Origin: a virus
Length of the DNA: 64,000 nt
IMG/VR virus record: IMGVR_UViG_3300042260_000483
Span: 1 to 64,000 of that record
Strand: one strand, 5' to 3'
The position numbers and the translations under genes are program-made. Under the pieces are notes generated by a model. That model had not been told where the DNA came from. It saw only the letters and a program-made list of their open reading frames with translations, and searched no databases. This document shows positions 22,668 to 31,010 of this stretch, piece after piece (the stretch's first letter is position 1; every line of letters begins with the position of its first letter).

Positions 22668-23879
22668 TTAAAACATTGGAATTTCATCAACTTCTTCTTC
22701 TTTTTGTTCTGTGAAGAGTTTTTCATTTGATTCATCTTTCACATACTTTTGAACTAATTGTTTTACATAAGTTCGTTCTGAATCTACACCACCATCATTT
22801 GAGAAGAATGGGAAGATTGAAATCTCAGCAGCTTCGAACAAATCAAACCCATCGTAAATCAACCCAGCCATTTCAACACTAGCACGAGTCGATACCATTG
22901 CGGTAACCTTACCAGAATCACTTAGTGATTGAACTCGTGTGTGATGTGCAATCTCAGCAATTGCTCGTAGATTATCTTCAGAAACTTCTGGAAACATATA
23001 GGTTAATAATCCTAATTCTTGTTCATCGTTTAGAACATCCATTTCAATGGTTACGAAACGGTCTAAGATTGCTCGGTCCATAACTCGAGTTGATGTATAT
23101 TCATTACCTATGTTAGCAGTTGCGATGAATGTAACACCTTCTGCAACCTTAACAATTGGTGAACCATCTGCCTCATCTAAACGTAGGTAACGTTGACCAC
23201 CATCTAAAACGGTCATTAAGATATTCCAAGCATCAGGGTGAGCACGGCTCATCTCATCTAATAAGATAACTGCGTTTGGGGTTTTGATTGCCGAAACGAA
23301 TGCTGATTGAGAGAAGAACGTTCCCTTATTTTTATCGAAGTGAGTGTTACCGATTAAAGTAGCACGAGGGTCTTGTGTTGCTCCTAAGTTGAAGTAGAAA
23401 TCAGGTCTATCTAATGCCTTAACCAACGCTTTTGCAGCCATTGTTTTACCACAACCAGCAGGACCAGTCATCATAATGTTTTTAGCACGAACTGCTGAAC
23501 GAATTAAGTATTTCCACTTAAGGTCGGTCATTACCATCTCGCGAGGTTTTAATGATACCGAACTATTGTGGATGAAATCCTTAACAGCAGAGTGGTCTAA
23601 ATTATTTTCCATTTGAACCTTACCATTATCCGTATCCATCGGAGCTACTAAATTATTATACACATCCATACTAACTTTTCGGAAGGTCTTTTTACCATTT
23701 TTATTTACATAAGCTTGAACAGCTTTACCTTCATTGAAGGCATCTTTACGAGTCATAGTTGTTGCACCTAAAGTTCCAACTTTATTACCTTTGGTATCAA
23801 TTAACTTAAATGAATTACCAAACGCTTCTACTTTGTAAACCTCATTAGCAACCAATCCTAAATTTAAATCCTTTTTCAT
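22668..23879 (-). CDS. MoxR/CobS-like AAA+ ATPase
   Basis: 403 residues. Roughly 115 N-terminal residues of unknown fold precede the AAA+ core: Walker A IMMTGPAGCGKTMAAKAL, Walker B AVILLDEMSRAHPDAWN, then sensor and arginine-finger segments (TFIATANIGNEYTSTRVMDRAILDRF). MoxR ATPases pair with VWA-domain proteins to remodel or metallate targets, and such a VWA gene lies just upstream. CobS-like ATPases are known in T4-like cyanophages. It has its own promoter and terminator, so dosage is set separately from the VWA partner. Confidence 0.85.
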   Translation of the reverse strand: MKKDLNLGLVANEVYKVEAFGNSFKLIDTKGNKVGTLGATTMTRKDAFNEGKAVQAYVNKNGKKTFRKVSMDVYNNLVAPMDTDNGKVQMENNLDHSAVKDFIHNSSVSLKPREMVMTDLKWKYLIRSAVRAKNIMMTGPAGCGKTMAAKALVKALDRPDFYFNLGATQDPRATLIGNTHFDKNKGTFFSQSAFVSAIKTPNAVILLDEMSRAHPDAWNILMTVLDGGQRYLRLDEADGSPIVKVAEGVTFIATANIGNEYTSTRVMDRAILDRFVTIEMDVLNDEQELGLLTYMFPEVSEDNLRAIAEIAHHTRVQSLSDSGKVTAMVSTRASVEMAGLIYDGFDLFEAAEISIFPFFSNDGGVDSERTYVKQLVQKYVKDESNEKLFTEQKEEEVDEIPMF

Positions 23880-23926
23880 AATGTTTTATTGTTTATATGT
23901 TATAATGTTTATCTCTTATTACTTAG

Positions 23927-23958
23927 CTAATATACGAATAATTGCTGAATTATCCAAA
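23927..23958 (-). promoter_or_regulatory. class A promoter upstream of the MoxR gene
   Basis: Minus strand: TTTGG (23954-23958) and TATATTAG (23927-23934), with leader CTAAGTAATAAGAGATAAAC. The leader is almost identical to that of the 3115-3705 gene, which implies co-regulation. Confidence 0.7.
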
Positions 23959-23978
23959 TTATTTTTCACTTTTTTTCA

Positions 23979-24044
23979 TTAATATCCCAACATTTTTAAA
24001 ACCCGAAATCCCAACATCATTAAATCAAAAATCATATATTTCAT
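23979..24044 (-). CDS. hydrophobic micro-protein, 21 aa
   Basis: MKYMIFDLMMLGFRVLKMLGY. The frame starts 20 nt after a complete class A promoter (24064-24095). It has the GAGATAT leader directly before its ATG and is bracketed by the VWA-gene terminator upstream. It is either a real membrane-active micro-protein or a leader peptide. Evidence is positional; composition alone is not decisive. Confidence 0.4.
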   Translation of the reverse strand: MKYMIFDLMMLGFRVLKMLGY

Positions 24045-24063
24045 ATCTCTCATTCTTATAAAG

Positions 24064-24095
24064 CTAATATAGGGCTTTTTTCCGAATTATCCAAA
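24064..24095 (-). promoter_or_regulatory. class A promoter upstream of the micro-protein
   Basis: Minus strand: TTTGG (24091-24095) and TATATTAG (24064-24071), with leader CTTTATAAGAATGAGAGATATG. All parts of the unit are present although no long gene follows for over 180 nt. Confidence 0.65.
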
Positions 24096-24124
24096 CAATT
24101 AATCAATTATTTTTCACTTTTTTT

Positions 24125-24157
24125 AAAAAAAAATAACTCATTGGAAACCAATGAGTT
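24125..24157 (-). terminator. intrinsic terminator after the VWA gene
   Basis: Perfect 10-bp stem aactcattgg (24135-24144) / ccaatgagtt (24148-24157) with an AAA loop. On the minus strand it is followed by a U-run (plus-strand run of A at 24125-24133). Confidence 0.8.
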
Positions 24158-24180
24158 ATAAGTTATTGAGTATCAATTCC

Positions 24181-26283
24181 TTATTTTGAAAGGAATAGTT
24201 CGTTCATTGTTTTAGTAATCTGTGCCACGTTGGTTACATCAATTGATTTAGCACCATTGCCATACATTTTACGGAAACCTCTAGATGGTTCGGTTGTATA
24301 TCCACCTTCTGCTACAAAGTATGAAAGAGTTTTAATCCCAAGTCCTTCGATTTGTTTGATGGTTTTTGCAGTATGGTTAAACGCAGCCTCACCTTGATAA
24401 ACAAACCCAACTCCTTCGAAATAAGGTTCACCATCTGAAACGTTTAAGAAGTAAGAATCAAAATCATTTCCAGCAGAGATGAATTTGTTAATGATTGCTT
24501 CAAAACATAATCCTTCAGGAGTAGTTCCACCAGGAGTTACACAAGTGAAAACCTCTTTAGCTTTTGAAATCTTATCAACTCGAGAATCATACGCCATAAC
24601 GATGTAAGGAACTGAATTTGAATTGGTAGTTCTGATTGAAACCTGAACTGAAAGGTTTTGAATCATATCAACTGCTTTACACAATGCCATTGTATTAACA
24701 ACCGTTTGTCTCCATTTTTCACCACTCATTGAACCAGATGCATCTAATGAAATATGTAAATTGGCTTTCTTATATGAATCAGTTTCGAAGATACTAAAGA
24801 CGTTTTCGTTACCGAATCCTAATGATGAAATTAAACGTTTATCAATTTTACCAACTCTTTGTCTGTTATAGACAGTGGTACGAGATTCACTTCGTACCTG
24901 AAGTTTCTTTCCTAAGATAGTTCCAATTTGAATACCCTTAGCAACTTCAGATTCGTATTGTCTACGGGCTTCTTTAGTTTGCCAATCGATGTATGTTAAT
25001 GGGAAAATATCGGAGTTTAAAAGTGTTTTAGTCAATTTATTAACAACTACACAGCCAATACCTTTCTGATATCTACCATTTGGATTTTGAACTTCATTAC
25101 CAACGTTCTTAATTTCAGAACCAGATTCTTCAATTGCTTCTAATGATTTTTCTTCGTTCTTAGTGATTGTTTTTTTAGTAACATCACCATTCATAAACTT
25201 TCGTTGGTTTTGAATTTTCTTTTTAAGTAAATCCTTTTGTTTAGTAGAGAGGTCAGATGTGTTACTACCTTTGGTATTTGAGTTAGTTTCTTTACCACCC
25301 ATAGTTGGTGCATCACCTGCATCCATTGAAGAACCACCACCATCATTTTCATCAGAATCACCACTCATTTCAGAAGAGCCATTTCCGTTTGAATCAGCCG
25401 GAGAATCTTCATTATCTTCGTTTGATTCACCACCACCATTTTGTGATTCAGTTGAGTCATCATCACCTTCTCCACTTCCATCACCTTCACCTTCACCTTC
25501 ATTTTCATTTTCATCTTGTTGTGGAATCGGTGTTAAATTATTTAACATCACATTGAATACATCTAAAGCAACATCAAACGTATCTTGTGAAGATTTTAAT
25601 CGGTCAATCTTACCCAACCCAATTAATTTATAAATCTCACGTAATCCTTTTAATTTTGAAAGGTCAGTATTTTTGTTGTGAAGGTTGATAATTCGAAACA
25701 TATAAGATTCGATTGTTTCTTCAGTATATTCATCGGATAATAAACCTTTATCAATAATCGGGTCATTGAAGTATTTATCATACATAGAACGATAATACTC
25801 ACGATAGCCAGGAGCTGAATTAAATACGAAGTTATCAATTCGTCTATCTTCAACATAATTCCAAACATCTTTGATGATTGAGATTGGGTTCATAATACCC
25901 ATTTTGATTGATTTTTCAGTAACCGAATTGGGAACTAAATTGTAAATATTACCTAATAATTTGAAATCAGAAAGTTTAATGTGAGAACCTTCGTGAAGTG
26001 CCAATCCTACTGCAACATCAAAATCTTTCGGTTCGATTACATTAGCACCGATAACCACTGTCTTACCATCGGTGTAAGAATTTCCGCGGGAGTTAAATCT
26101 AACAGGAATTTGTTGGTTAGTTACGATATTTACGAAGTTAGAAATAGCACGTTGAACACCAGACATTTTATAAAGGTCATGTGTTTTACGTTCTGTTTCA
26201 TTAAAATTGTTTGAAATGATATCGTCATCTTCCCAATCTTGTAACCAGTAAGAGGAATGTGATTTGTTTGAATATTGTTTCAT
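24181..26283 (-). CDS. VWA-domain protein with N-terminal HExxH, CobT/DUF2201-like
   Basis: 700 residues. An N-terminal helical region carries AVGLALHEGSHIKLS near residue 96, a HExxH site as in the putative metallopeptidase part of DUF2201 proteins. A long acidic Ser/Gly/Asp/Glu linker (about residues 255-350) resembles CobT. The C-terminal VWA domain has a complete MIDAS: LHISLDASGSMSG near 510 and CVTPGGTTPEG further on. It is expected to work with the MoxR ATPase encoded next to it. The target is unknown, and cobalt chelation is unlikely without CobN. Own promoter at 26323. Confidence 0.8.
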   Translation of the reverse strand: MKQYSNKSHSSYWLQDWEDDDIISNNFNETERKTHDLYKMSGVQRAISNFVNIVTNQQIPVRFNSRGNSYTDGKTVVIGANVIEPKDFDVAVGLALHEGSHIKLSDFKLLGNIYNLVPNSVTEKSIKMGIMNPISIIKDVWNYVEDRRIDNFVFNSAPGYREYYRSMYDKYFNDPIIDKGLLSDEYTEETIESYMFRIINLHNKNTDLSKLKGLREIYKLIGLGKIDRLKSSQDTFDVALDVFNVMLNNLTPIPQQDENENEGEGEGDGSGEGDDDSTESQNGGGESNEDNEDSPADSNGNGSSEMSGDSDENDGGGSSMDAGDAPTMGGKETNSNTKGSNTSDLSTKQKDLLKKKIQNQRKFMNGDVTKKTITKNEEKSLEAIEESGSEIKNVGNEVQNPNGRYQKGIGCVVVNKLTKTLLNSDIFPLTYIDWQTKEARRQYESEVAKGIQIGTILGKKLQVRSESRTTVYNRQRVGKIDKRLISSLGFGNENVFSIFETDSYKKANLHISLDASGSMSGEKWRQTVVNTMALCKAVDMIQNLSVQVSIRTTNSNSVPYIVMAYDSRVDKISKAKEVFTCVTPGGTTPEGLCFEAIINKFISAGNDFDSYFLNVSDGEPYFEGVGFVYQGEAAFNHTAKTIKQIEGLGIKTLSYFVAEGGYTTEPSRGFRKMYGNGAKSIDVTNVAQITKTMNELFLSK

Positions 26284-26322
26284 ATGTTTAAGTTTTAAAT
26301 GTTATCTCTCAATCTTATACAG

Positions 26323-26354
26323 CTAATATACGACATTTTTCTGATATATCCAAA
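26323..26354 (-). promoter_or_regulatory. class A promoter upstream of the VWA gene
   Basis: Minus strand: TTTGG (26350-26354), TATATTAG (26323-26330), leader CTGTATAAGATTGAGAGATAAC. The spacer ATATATCAGAAAAATGTCG is nearly the same as at 4989-5020. Confidence 0.7.
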
Positions 26355-26365
26355 TATTTTACCCA

Positions 26366-26503
26366 TTATTTTGAATAAAATTTATCAATTTCTGCTTCAG
26401 CTTTTTTTAATACTTTTTTAGATTCTGATTTTTTACCACTAAAAAGTAGTTCCATAGATTGGATTAATAATTGTCTGTGCTTAGGGAGGGTTTGTTTTTT
26501 CAT
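26366..26503 (-). CDS. small basic protein, 45 aa
   Basis: MKKQTLPKHRQLLIQSMELLFSGKKSESKKVLKKAEAEIDKFYSK. Lysine-rich helical protein with its own class A promoter and GAGATATG leader. No family recognised; could bind nucleic acid. Confidence 0.55.
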   Translation of the reverse strand: MKKQTLPKHRQLLIQSMELLFSGKKSESKKVLKKAEAEIDKFYSK

Positions 26504-26523
26504 ATCTCTTATTGTTTATATAG

Positions 26524-26555
26524 CTAATATAGACATAATAATTGATATTACCAAA
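26524..26555 (-). promoter_or_regulatory. class A promoter upstream of 26366-26503
   Basis: Minus strand: TTTGG (26551-26555), TATATTAG (26524-26531), leader CTATATAAACAATAAGAGATATG that ends in the start codon of the 45-residue gene. Confidence 0.65.
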
Positions 26556-26559
26556 TATT

Positions 26560-27882
26560 TTAGTATAAAGTTTTGAAGTTTTTTTCGTTTGGATTTTTTA
26601 GTTTTTGTCTGATACGTTCATCTGATAAATTGAAGTATTTGGCTGCATCCTTAATTGATTGAAACTCAATACCTTCGCAAGAAATCGTTGGTAAATCTAA
26701 ACGTATATTATTTTCCCACATAGATTTCATATCGGTATAACTAATATTTGTAATATCTACCCTTTTCCAATGTCTGTATTGTGGGTTATTCGATTCTATT
26801 CGATTCCTAGCCATGGTTTCGGTGAAATCCCCACCTATCAAATCCGATATTTGTTTTGGATTTTCAAATGGAATACCATCGACTTCATATTTTATATGCG
26901 GGTTCGTTTCTTCACCAATAATTTGCCAATCTTTGTATTTGGATTTGGTTGATTTACATCTACGTTCAACTTCGGTTGCAACCAATTCATTCGGATTAAT
27001 TGATATTGCTGCTTCTCTAAAAGAACGATATTGAATTCCATCAATTGAACAAATAAAATTATCCCCATTGGTAATCAGTTCCGTTGCTATATCGGGGTTT
27101 CCTTTGACAAAAATTAAAATGTTTTGGTGTATAGATGCGGTTTTTCTGTTTCTATCAAAATATGTTTTGGCAACTCTACTTGCTTGATGCTGAGAGTTCA
27201 TTAATATCATATCATTGTAAAAGGATAATCCCATTTTTTCACACATCTGAATAACTGATGGAACGAATCCTTTGTATTTACCAATTTTATAATCACCGGT
27301 TTTAGATTGTTCTCTAATTTCAGATACAACTATACCCATAAATCGATTGGATTTGAGTTTAGAAACAGATTTTGTTAATATAGATTCCAATGATGCTAAA
27401 AACGTATCATAATCCATGTTTGATATATCATTTGGATTATCTGAATAGATTTCTAAATCGTGGTATGGAGGACAGGTGAATACAAAATCAAATTCATCAT
27501 TAAGTGTATCCAATGTATCATCACTATTTCCTACAATCCAATTTGGTTTGGATGATTGTAATTGATTTGCTTGTATTTGGGTTTCGGATATATCAATACC
27601 GGTATAATTAAATCCTAATTCTTCGGCAACAATACCTCTAACCGAACCTCCTGCGAATGGGTCTAATATTTTACCATCTTTCGGACAAAACCAATCATAC
27701 ATCAATTCACATAAGAATGGATCAAAAACCGATACGTTTGTTTCGGATTCCCAAAATATAGTTTTAGATTGAGTTTCTTCTCTACCAAGTTCAGATTGGA
27801 TTTGATGAGTTTGTAACCACCAATTTTTTCTATCTTTCCATTCCTTAGTACGAGTATCCAATATGGAAAATGGATAAATCAT
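26560..27882 (-). CDS. DNA methyltransferase with C-terminal NUMOD-like repeats
   Basis: 440 residues. The methylase part (about 1-260) has GKILDPFAGGSVRGIVAEE (SAM-binding motif I), YTGIDISETQIQANQL and FDFVFTCPPYHDLE (catalytic CPPY variant of DPPY). The C-terminal part has three similar units of about 55 residues: DGIQYRSFREAAISINP, DGIPFENPKQISDLIG and EGIEFQSIKDAAKYFNLSDERIRQKL. These look like NUMOD1-type DNA-binding repeats normally found in homing endonucleases. It is likely an orphan methyltransferase with a swapped specificity module. No restriction gene is adjacent. Confidence 0.8.
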   Translation of the reverse strand: MIYPFSILDTRTKEWKDRKNWWLQTHQIQSELGREETQSKTIFWESETNVSVFDPFLCELMYDWFCPKDGKILDPFAGGSVRGIVAEELGFNYTGIDISETQIQANQLQSSKPNWIVGNSDDTLDTLNDEFDFVFTCPPYHDLEIYSDNPNDISNMDYDTFLASLESILTKSVSKLKSNRFMGIVVSEIREQSKTGDYKIGKYKGFVPSVIQMCEKMGLSFYNDMILMNSQHQASRVAKTYFDRNRKTASIHQNILIFVKGNPDIATELITNGDNFICSIDGIQYRSFREAAISINPNELVATEVERRCKSTKSKYKDWQIIGEETNPHIKYEVDGIPFENPKQISDLIGGDFTETMARNRIESNNPQYRHWKRVDITNISYTDMKSMWENNIRLDLPTISCEGIEFQSIKDAAKYFNLSDERIRQKLKNPNEKNFKTLY

Positions 27883-28052
27883 TTAGATTTGTTTAGGATG
27901 TATTCTTCTATTTTTTCATCTATATAATCAATGGCTTCAGATGAACCATCGAACCCTTCGTATTTAGCATAATATTTGATATGATCTGGATTAGTTTCTA
28001 ATTCTCTTTTCAAATCTTCGATATTCGCTAAATGCTTTACAATATATGTCAT
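27879..28052 (-). CDS. hypothetical acidic protein, 57 aa
   Basis: MTYIVKHLANIEDLKRELETNPDHIKYYAKYEGFDGSSEAIDYIDEKIEEYILNKSK. Helical and acidic. Its stop overlaps the methyltransferase start (ATGA), so the two are translationally coupled. Not recognised. Confidence 0.6.
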   Translation of the reverse strand: MTYIVKHLANIEDLKRELETNPDHIKYYAKYEGFDGSSEAIDYIDEKIEEYILNKSK

Positions 28053-28053
28053 G

Positions 28054-28443
28054 TTAATTTTTTAAATCATCGGGAGTATCACGATAAATTCGGTATGAAT
28101 CTTCATCGAAGTGTTCGGTGCTTACTTCAAATATAGTAGAATTGGATTCTAATGCAGTTAGTTGATGTGGCAATCCTCTTTCAATTAAAACAGATTCACC
28201 AACTCCAATTACTTTAGATTGTAGTTTAGCATCTTCAACATCAATCCAATCAAATTTGAATGAACCTTGTTGAACAAACCAACTTTCTTTTTTCTTTAAA
28301 TGATAATGCATTGAGAACTTATCACCTTCGTTATTAAATACCAATAATTTACCACAATATTCGGCATCATTATGTATCCATAACTCATAACCCCACTTCT
28401 TTTCTACTTTCTTTGGTAATCGTATATCTACGTTAATCTTCAT
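28054..28443 (-). CDS. cupin, mannose-6-phosphate isomerase type II-like
   Basis: About 129 residues from the ATG at 28443 (MKINVDIRLPKKVEKKWGYE). KWGYELWIHNDAEYCGKLL, then FSMHYHLKKKESWFV (metal-binding H-x-H with Glu), and LIERGLPHQLTAL (second His) form a typical single-domain cupin. Homologues isomerise sugar phosphates or bind sugar nucleotides. Such proteins are usually linked to nucleotide-sugar production, consistent with the many glycosyltransferases here. Confidence 0.75.
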   Translation of the reverse strand: MKINVDIRLPKKVEKKWGYELWIHNDAEYCGKLLVFNNEGDKFSMHYHLKKKESWFVQQGSFKFDWIDVEDAKLQSKVIGVGESVLIERGLPHQLTALESNSTIFEVSTEHFDEDSYRIYRDTPDDLKN

Positions 28444-28594
28444 AATCCATAAAACCATTATCTGCTCTATCTAATTCATTATAGATTTTATCTAAAGCAT
28501 CTATCATTTTTTTTACTATCTGCCAGTTTTGTTCTTCGTGTGCATCCTCTAATAAATTACAGATTCTGCCGATTTCTTCAGTTAAGTTTGTCAT
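28433..28594 (-). CDS. hypothetical helical protein, 53 aa
   Basis: MTNLTEEIGRICNLLEDAHEEQNWQIVKKMIDALDKIYNELDRADNGFMDYED. Acidic two-helix protein. It overlaps the cupin start by 11 nt. Not recognised. Confidence 0.55.
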   Translation of the reverse strand: MTNLTEEIGRICNLLEDAHEEQNWQIVKKMIDALDKIYNELDRADNGFMDYED

Positions 28595-28627
28595 ATATTC
28601 AATATAATCCTCGTTAGTTTAATATGA

Positions 28628-29551
28628 TTAAATATACTTAATTTTATTTTTAATGTTTTTTTTCTCTAAAAAATCAATTATTGATTTTCCAATATACTGA
28701 TGTTGTATTAAAGTTGGATGAGCATTTTGTGTGTTTGGGAATTCATCAAGAATTCTTTTATACTGAAACGTAGATTCCCACTCTGAATATTTTGAATACG
28801 ATTTGTCATCATATCCAATTAATGGAATAACTCTTTCTAAAAAATACTCATTTTTAAATAACGATTCTCTAGCCATATTATCCCAAGAATCAATAAAAAA
28901 TACAGATACACCATCGGATTCCAACTTCTTAAAGTAAGTATCAAACAAATATTCTAAATGTATTTTTGTTTTTGAAATTTCAATGCATTTAACCGAATCA
29001 ATTAATTCATCAATCGGTAATTCAAAATCAACATTGTATTTAATGGAAAATTGAGTTTTTAAGTGTTGTTGATATTCTGTTAAATTACCATAATACATTT
29101 GATTGATAATTTGATAAATTACATCGAATGTAATTGGCCAGGATTTATCATACTTAGCACTAACTTCACATATATTACATTTGCAATTGAAATTACTAGA
29201 ATCTTCTTCAAAACATATATCATTTCGATTGAATGCTGAAAATTGATATATGAGGATTTCGGGTTTGTTGATTGAATTAAATACAGAATTTAATTTTACC
29301 ATTAAACTACGAAATGATCCACCATTCTGATGATCAATTGATAAATTTGATTTGAAATGTTTAGTTACCAGATAGGGGAATCGGTTAGTTTCTCTAAACA
29401 AAATAGATTCCGAATCTTCAATTGGCTGGATTTCTTGCCAAGTTGATTTTAGATTACGTTGCGTTATCCATTTTTGATTAGATGAATACAATTCTAACCC
29501 TTCACCCCAAGTAAAGGAATCACCGAAAAAAGCAATATTCCTATACCTCAT
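28628..29551 (-). CDS. SGNH/GDSL hydrolase-like protein 4
   Basis: 307 residues. NIAFFGDSFTWGEGLELYSSNQ carries the canonical GDS nucleophile block. The terminal block is TQNAHPTLIQHQYIGKSIIDFL. An internal Cys pair (CKCNICEVS) could bind zinc. The opening GDSFTWGEGL closely matches that of the 58579-59340 protein (GCSFTWGESL), so these two look like true paralogs. Confidence 0.7.
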   Translation of the reverse strand: MRYRNIAFFGDSFTWGEGLELYSSNQKWITQRNLKSTWQEIQPIEDSESILFRETNRFPYLVTKHFKSNLSIDHQNGGSFRSLMVKLNSVFNSINKPEILIYQFSAFNRNDICFEEDSSNFNCKCNICEVSAKYDKSWPITFDVIYQIINQMYYGNLTEYQQHLKTQFSIKYNVDFELPIDELIDSVKCIEISKTKIHLEYLFDTYFKKLESDGVSVFFIDSWDNMARESLFKNEYFLERVIPLIGYDDKSYSKYSEWESTFQYKRILDEFPNTQNAHPTLIQHQYIGKSIIDFLEKKNIKNKIKYI

Positions 29552-29566
29552 AACTAATTTTTATTA

Positions 29567-29713
29567 TTATCTACCTTGACCTCTATAAGCCTTTTTGTAG
29601 TTTTTACTATGTTTGTGAACCGATGTTTTAGTTTTAGCGTGAACACCTGGTCTTGATACTTGTTTTGTTTTGTGTGTAGTTGAGGTAGTTGCACCACCTT
29701 TAGCTTTTGCCAT
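29567..29713 (-). CDS. small, very basic protein, 48 aa
   Basis: MAKAKGGATTSTTHKTKQVSRPGVHAKTKTSVHKHSKNYKKAYRGQGR. Contains no acidic residue; rich in Lys, His, Thr and Gly. I recall similar short basic peptides in marine phage genomes. A DNA-condensing or ribosome-associated role is possible but unproven. Confidence 0.6.
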   Translation of the reverse strand: MAKAKGGATTSTTHKTKQVSRPGVHAKTKTSVHKHSKNYKKAYRGQGR

Positions 29714-29745
29714 TTAACGTAACTCTCATCGAGTCTCCTGATTGA

Positions 29746-30564
29746 TTATTTGATAATATTACTTTTCTTTAAAGCTCTTGCAGTATCAATCCATTTCAAT
29801 CCAATTTTGTTTGTAATTGGTTTTGATATAAATTTAGTAACTGCTTTTTGGACTGATGTATCAACTGATTTATATACCGTATTATCTACGATAGCAAAAT
29901 TACCACCAAATAAATTGTGGAATTTTCCTAAATTTTCTTGACAAGCCTTCCATATATCTGAAACCAATGATTCGGGAAGAGTTCTATCTCTCTTCGCGTT
30001 TCTTTCTTGTGCAACCTCCAATGATGTGTTTACGAATACCATATAACAATCGTATCCTAAACTTTCAGCATGGTCTTTTTTCTTTTTAATCTTTGTATAT
30101 TCATCACCAGTTCCATCGATAATCAATCCCAATCTACCTGCCTCATAAAATGATTGCTGTTGTTGAGTGATTTTCTTTGCTCTATCTCTAATACCATTAG
30201 GATTCTTAGTAATCATATCCCATAATGCTGGGTCTTCTTTTTCAATCTTACCTAAATCTTTTGGATTGATTCCATTTTTTTTAAGTTCAGCTTCGAAAGC
30301 AGTATCTGAATTAACTAATTTTAATCCGTATGATGAGAATGATGATGTGAATGATTTACCTACACCAAAAATTTCCTTTGCAGTAAATGATTTACCACTA
30401 CCCGGTCCTCCTGCTAAAAATACACATTTTAGGATACCAGGGTCATCTACACCTTCTAATATTAGTTGTTCTAATATAGATTCTTTAATTGAAAACATTT
30501 CTGTTTCCAAATCAAGCATAGATTTTTCAATTTTAGCTTCAGTAAGGGTTTTCTTCTGATTCAA
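29746..30564 (-). CDS. P-loop kinase, zeta-toxin-like, with tag-like N-terminus
   Basis: 272 residues. CVFLAGGPGSGKSFTAKEIFG is a Walker A loop, GLIIDGTGDEYTKIKKK follows the Walker-B/DGT pattern, and VAQERNAKRDRTLPESLV provides basic lid residues. The fold matches zeta-toxin or polynucleotide-kinase-like small-molecule kinases. The N-terminus MNQKKTLTEAKIEKS contains L-T-E/A, a possible prohead-protease site. The substrate is unknown; nucleotide sugars or RNA ends are candidates. Confidence 0.7.
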   Translation of the reverse strand: MNQKKTLTEAKIEKSMLDLETEMFSIKESILEQLILEGVDDPGILKCVFLAGGPGSGKSFTAKEIFGVGKSFTSSFSSYGLKLVNSDTAFEAELKKNGINPKDLGKIEKEDPALWDMITKNPNGIRDRAKKITQQQQSFYEAGRLGLIIDGTGDEYTKIKKKKDHAESLGYDCYMVFVNTSLEVAQERNAKRDRTLPESLVSDIWKACQENLGKFHNLFGGNFAIVDNTVYKSVDTSVQKAVTKFISKPITNKIGLKWIDTARALKKSNIIK

Positions 30565-30587
30565 TTTATTCTCCGTTTTTGAAGTGA

Positions 30588-30845
30588 TTACTTCTTTGTA
30601 GTTTTTTTACTCTTAACAGATTTAACAACTGCTTCTGCAACGTTAATAGCAGCTTCATTTTCAGTAACGATTGTTTCTGCTTGTTTAGTTGCTTTTTTAG
30701 CTTTAGCAATTCCGGCTTTAGCCTTAGTTGTTACTTTCTTAGCTTCAGGTACAATTTCTTCTACTTGTTCTACAAATGTTTCTACCGCTTCTTCAATTTG
30801 TTCAGCCTTTACAAAAAGACTTTTAATAAATGCAAATAATCCCAT
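30588..30845 (-). CDS. lysine/alanine-rich helical protein, 85 aa
   Basis: MGLFAFIKSLFVKAEQIEEA then long Ala/Lys/Glu heptad-like helices and a KSVKSKKTTKK tail. It may be coiled-coil, histone-like or an internal head protein. An ATATTTATA motif lies 29 nt upstream, suggesting late expression. No family recognised. Confidence 0.6.
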   Translation of the reverse strand: MGLFAFIKSLFVKAEQIEEAVETFVEQVEEIVPEAKKVTTKAKAGIAKAKKATKQAETIVTENEAAINVAEAVVKSVKSKKTTKK

Positions 30846-30873
30846 AATTTTTTGGTTTTGTTAATTAATTTAG

Positions 30874-30882
30874 TATAAATAT
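30874..30882 (-). promoter_or_regulatory. ATATTTATA motif, candidate late promoter
   Basis: Minus-strand ATATTTATA 29 nt upstream of the 30588-30845 start. The same 9-mer lies at a similar distance ahead of five other presumed virion or late genes. Confidence 0.4.
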
Positions 30883-31010
30883 TGTTCCGTTAAATAAAAA
30901 GATGAATATCATCAGAATCCTCTGAATCATTTATGGATTTCATCTCTATTATTAATCGAGATGCAGGAAAATTCATAGCGTATATAAATAATATTGAATA
31001 TGCTATTTTT

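Noticed and set aside
25259-25633. Plus-strand Ser/Pro-rich frame inside the VWA gene
   Set aside because: It is the antisense of the acidic Ser/Gly/Asp/Glu linker; repetitive codons keep it open.
24181-26283. Cobalamin biosynthesis CobT as a literal function
   Set aside because: No CobN or other corrin genes are present; the resemblance is limited to the acidic linker plus VWA architecture.
30890-30976. 28-residue minus-strand frame (MNFPASRLIIEMKSINDSED)
   Set aside because: No ribosome-binding site, no overlap with neighbours and only an imperfect AT-rich motif upstream; could be chance.
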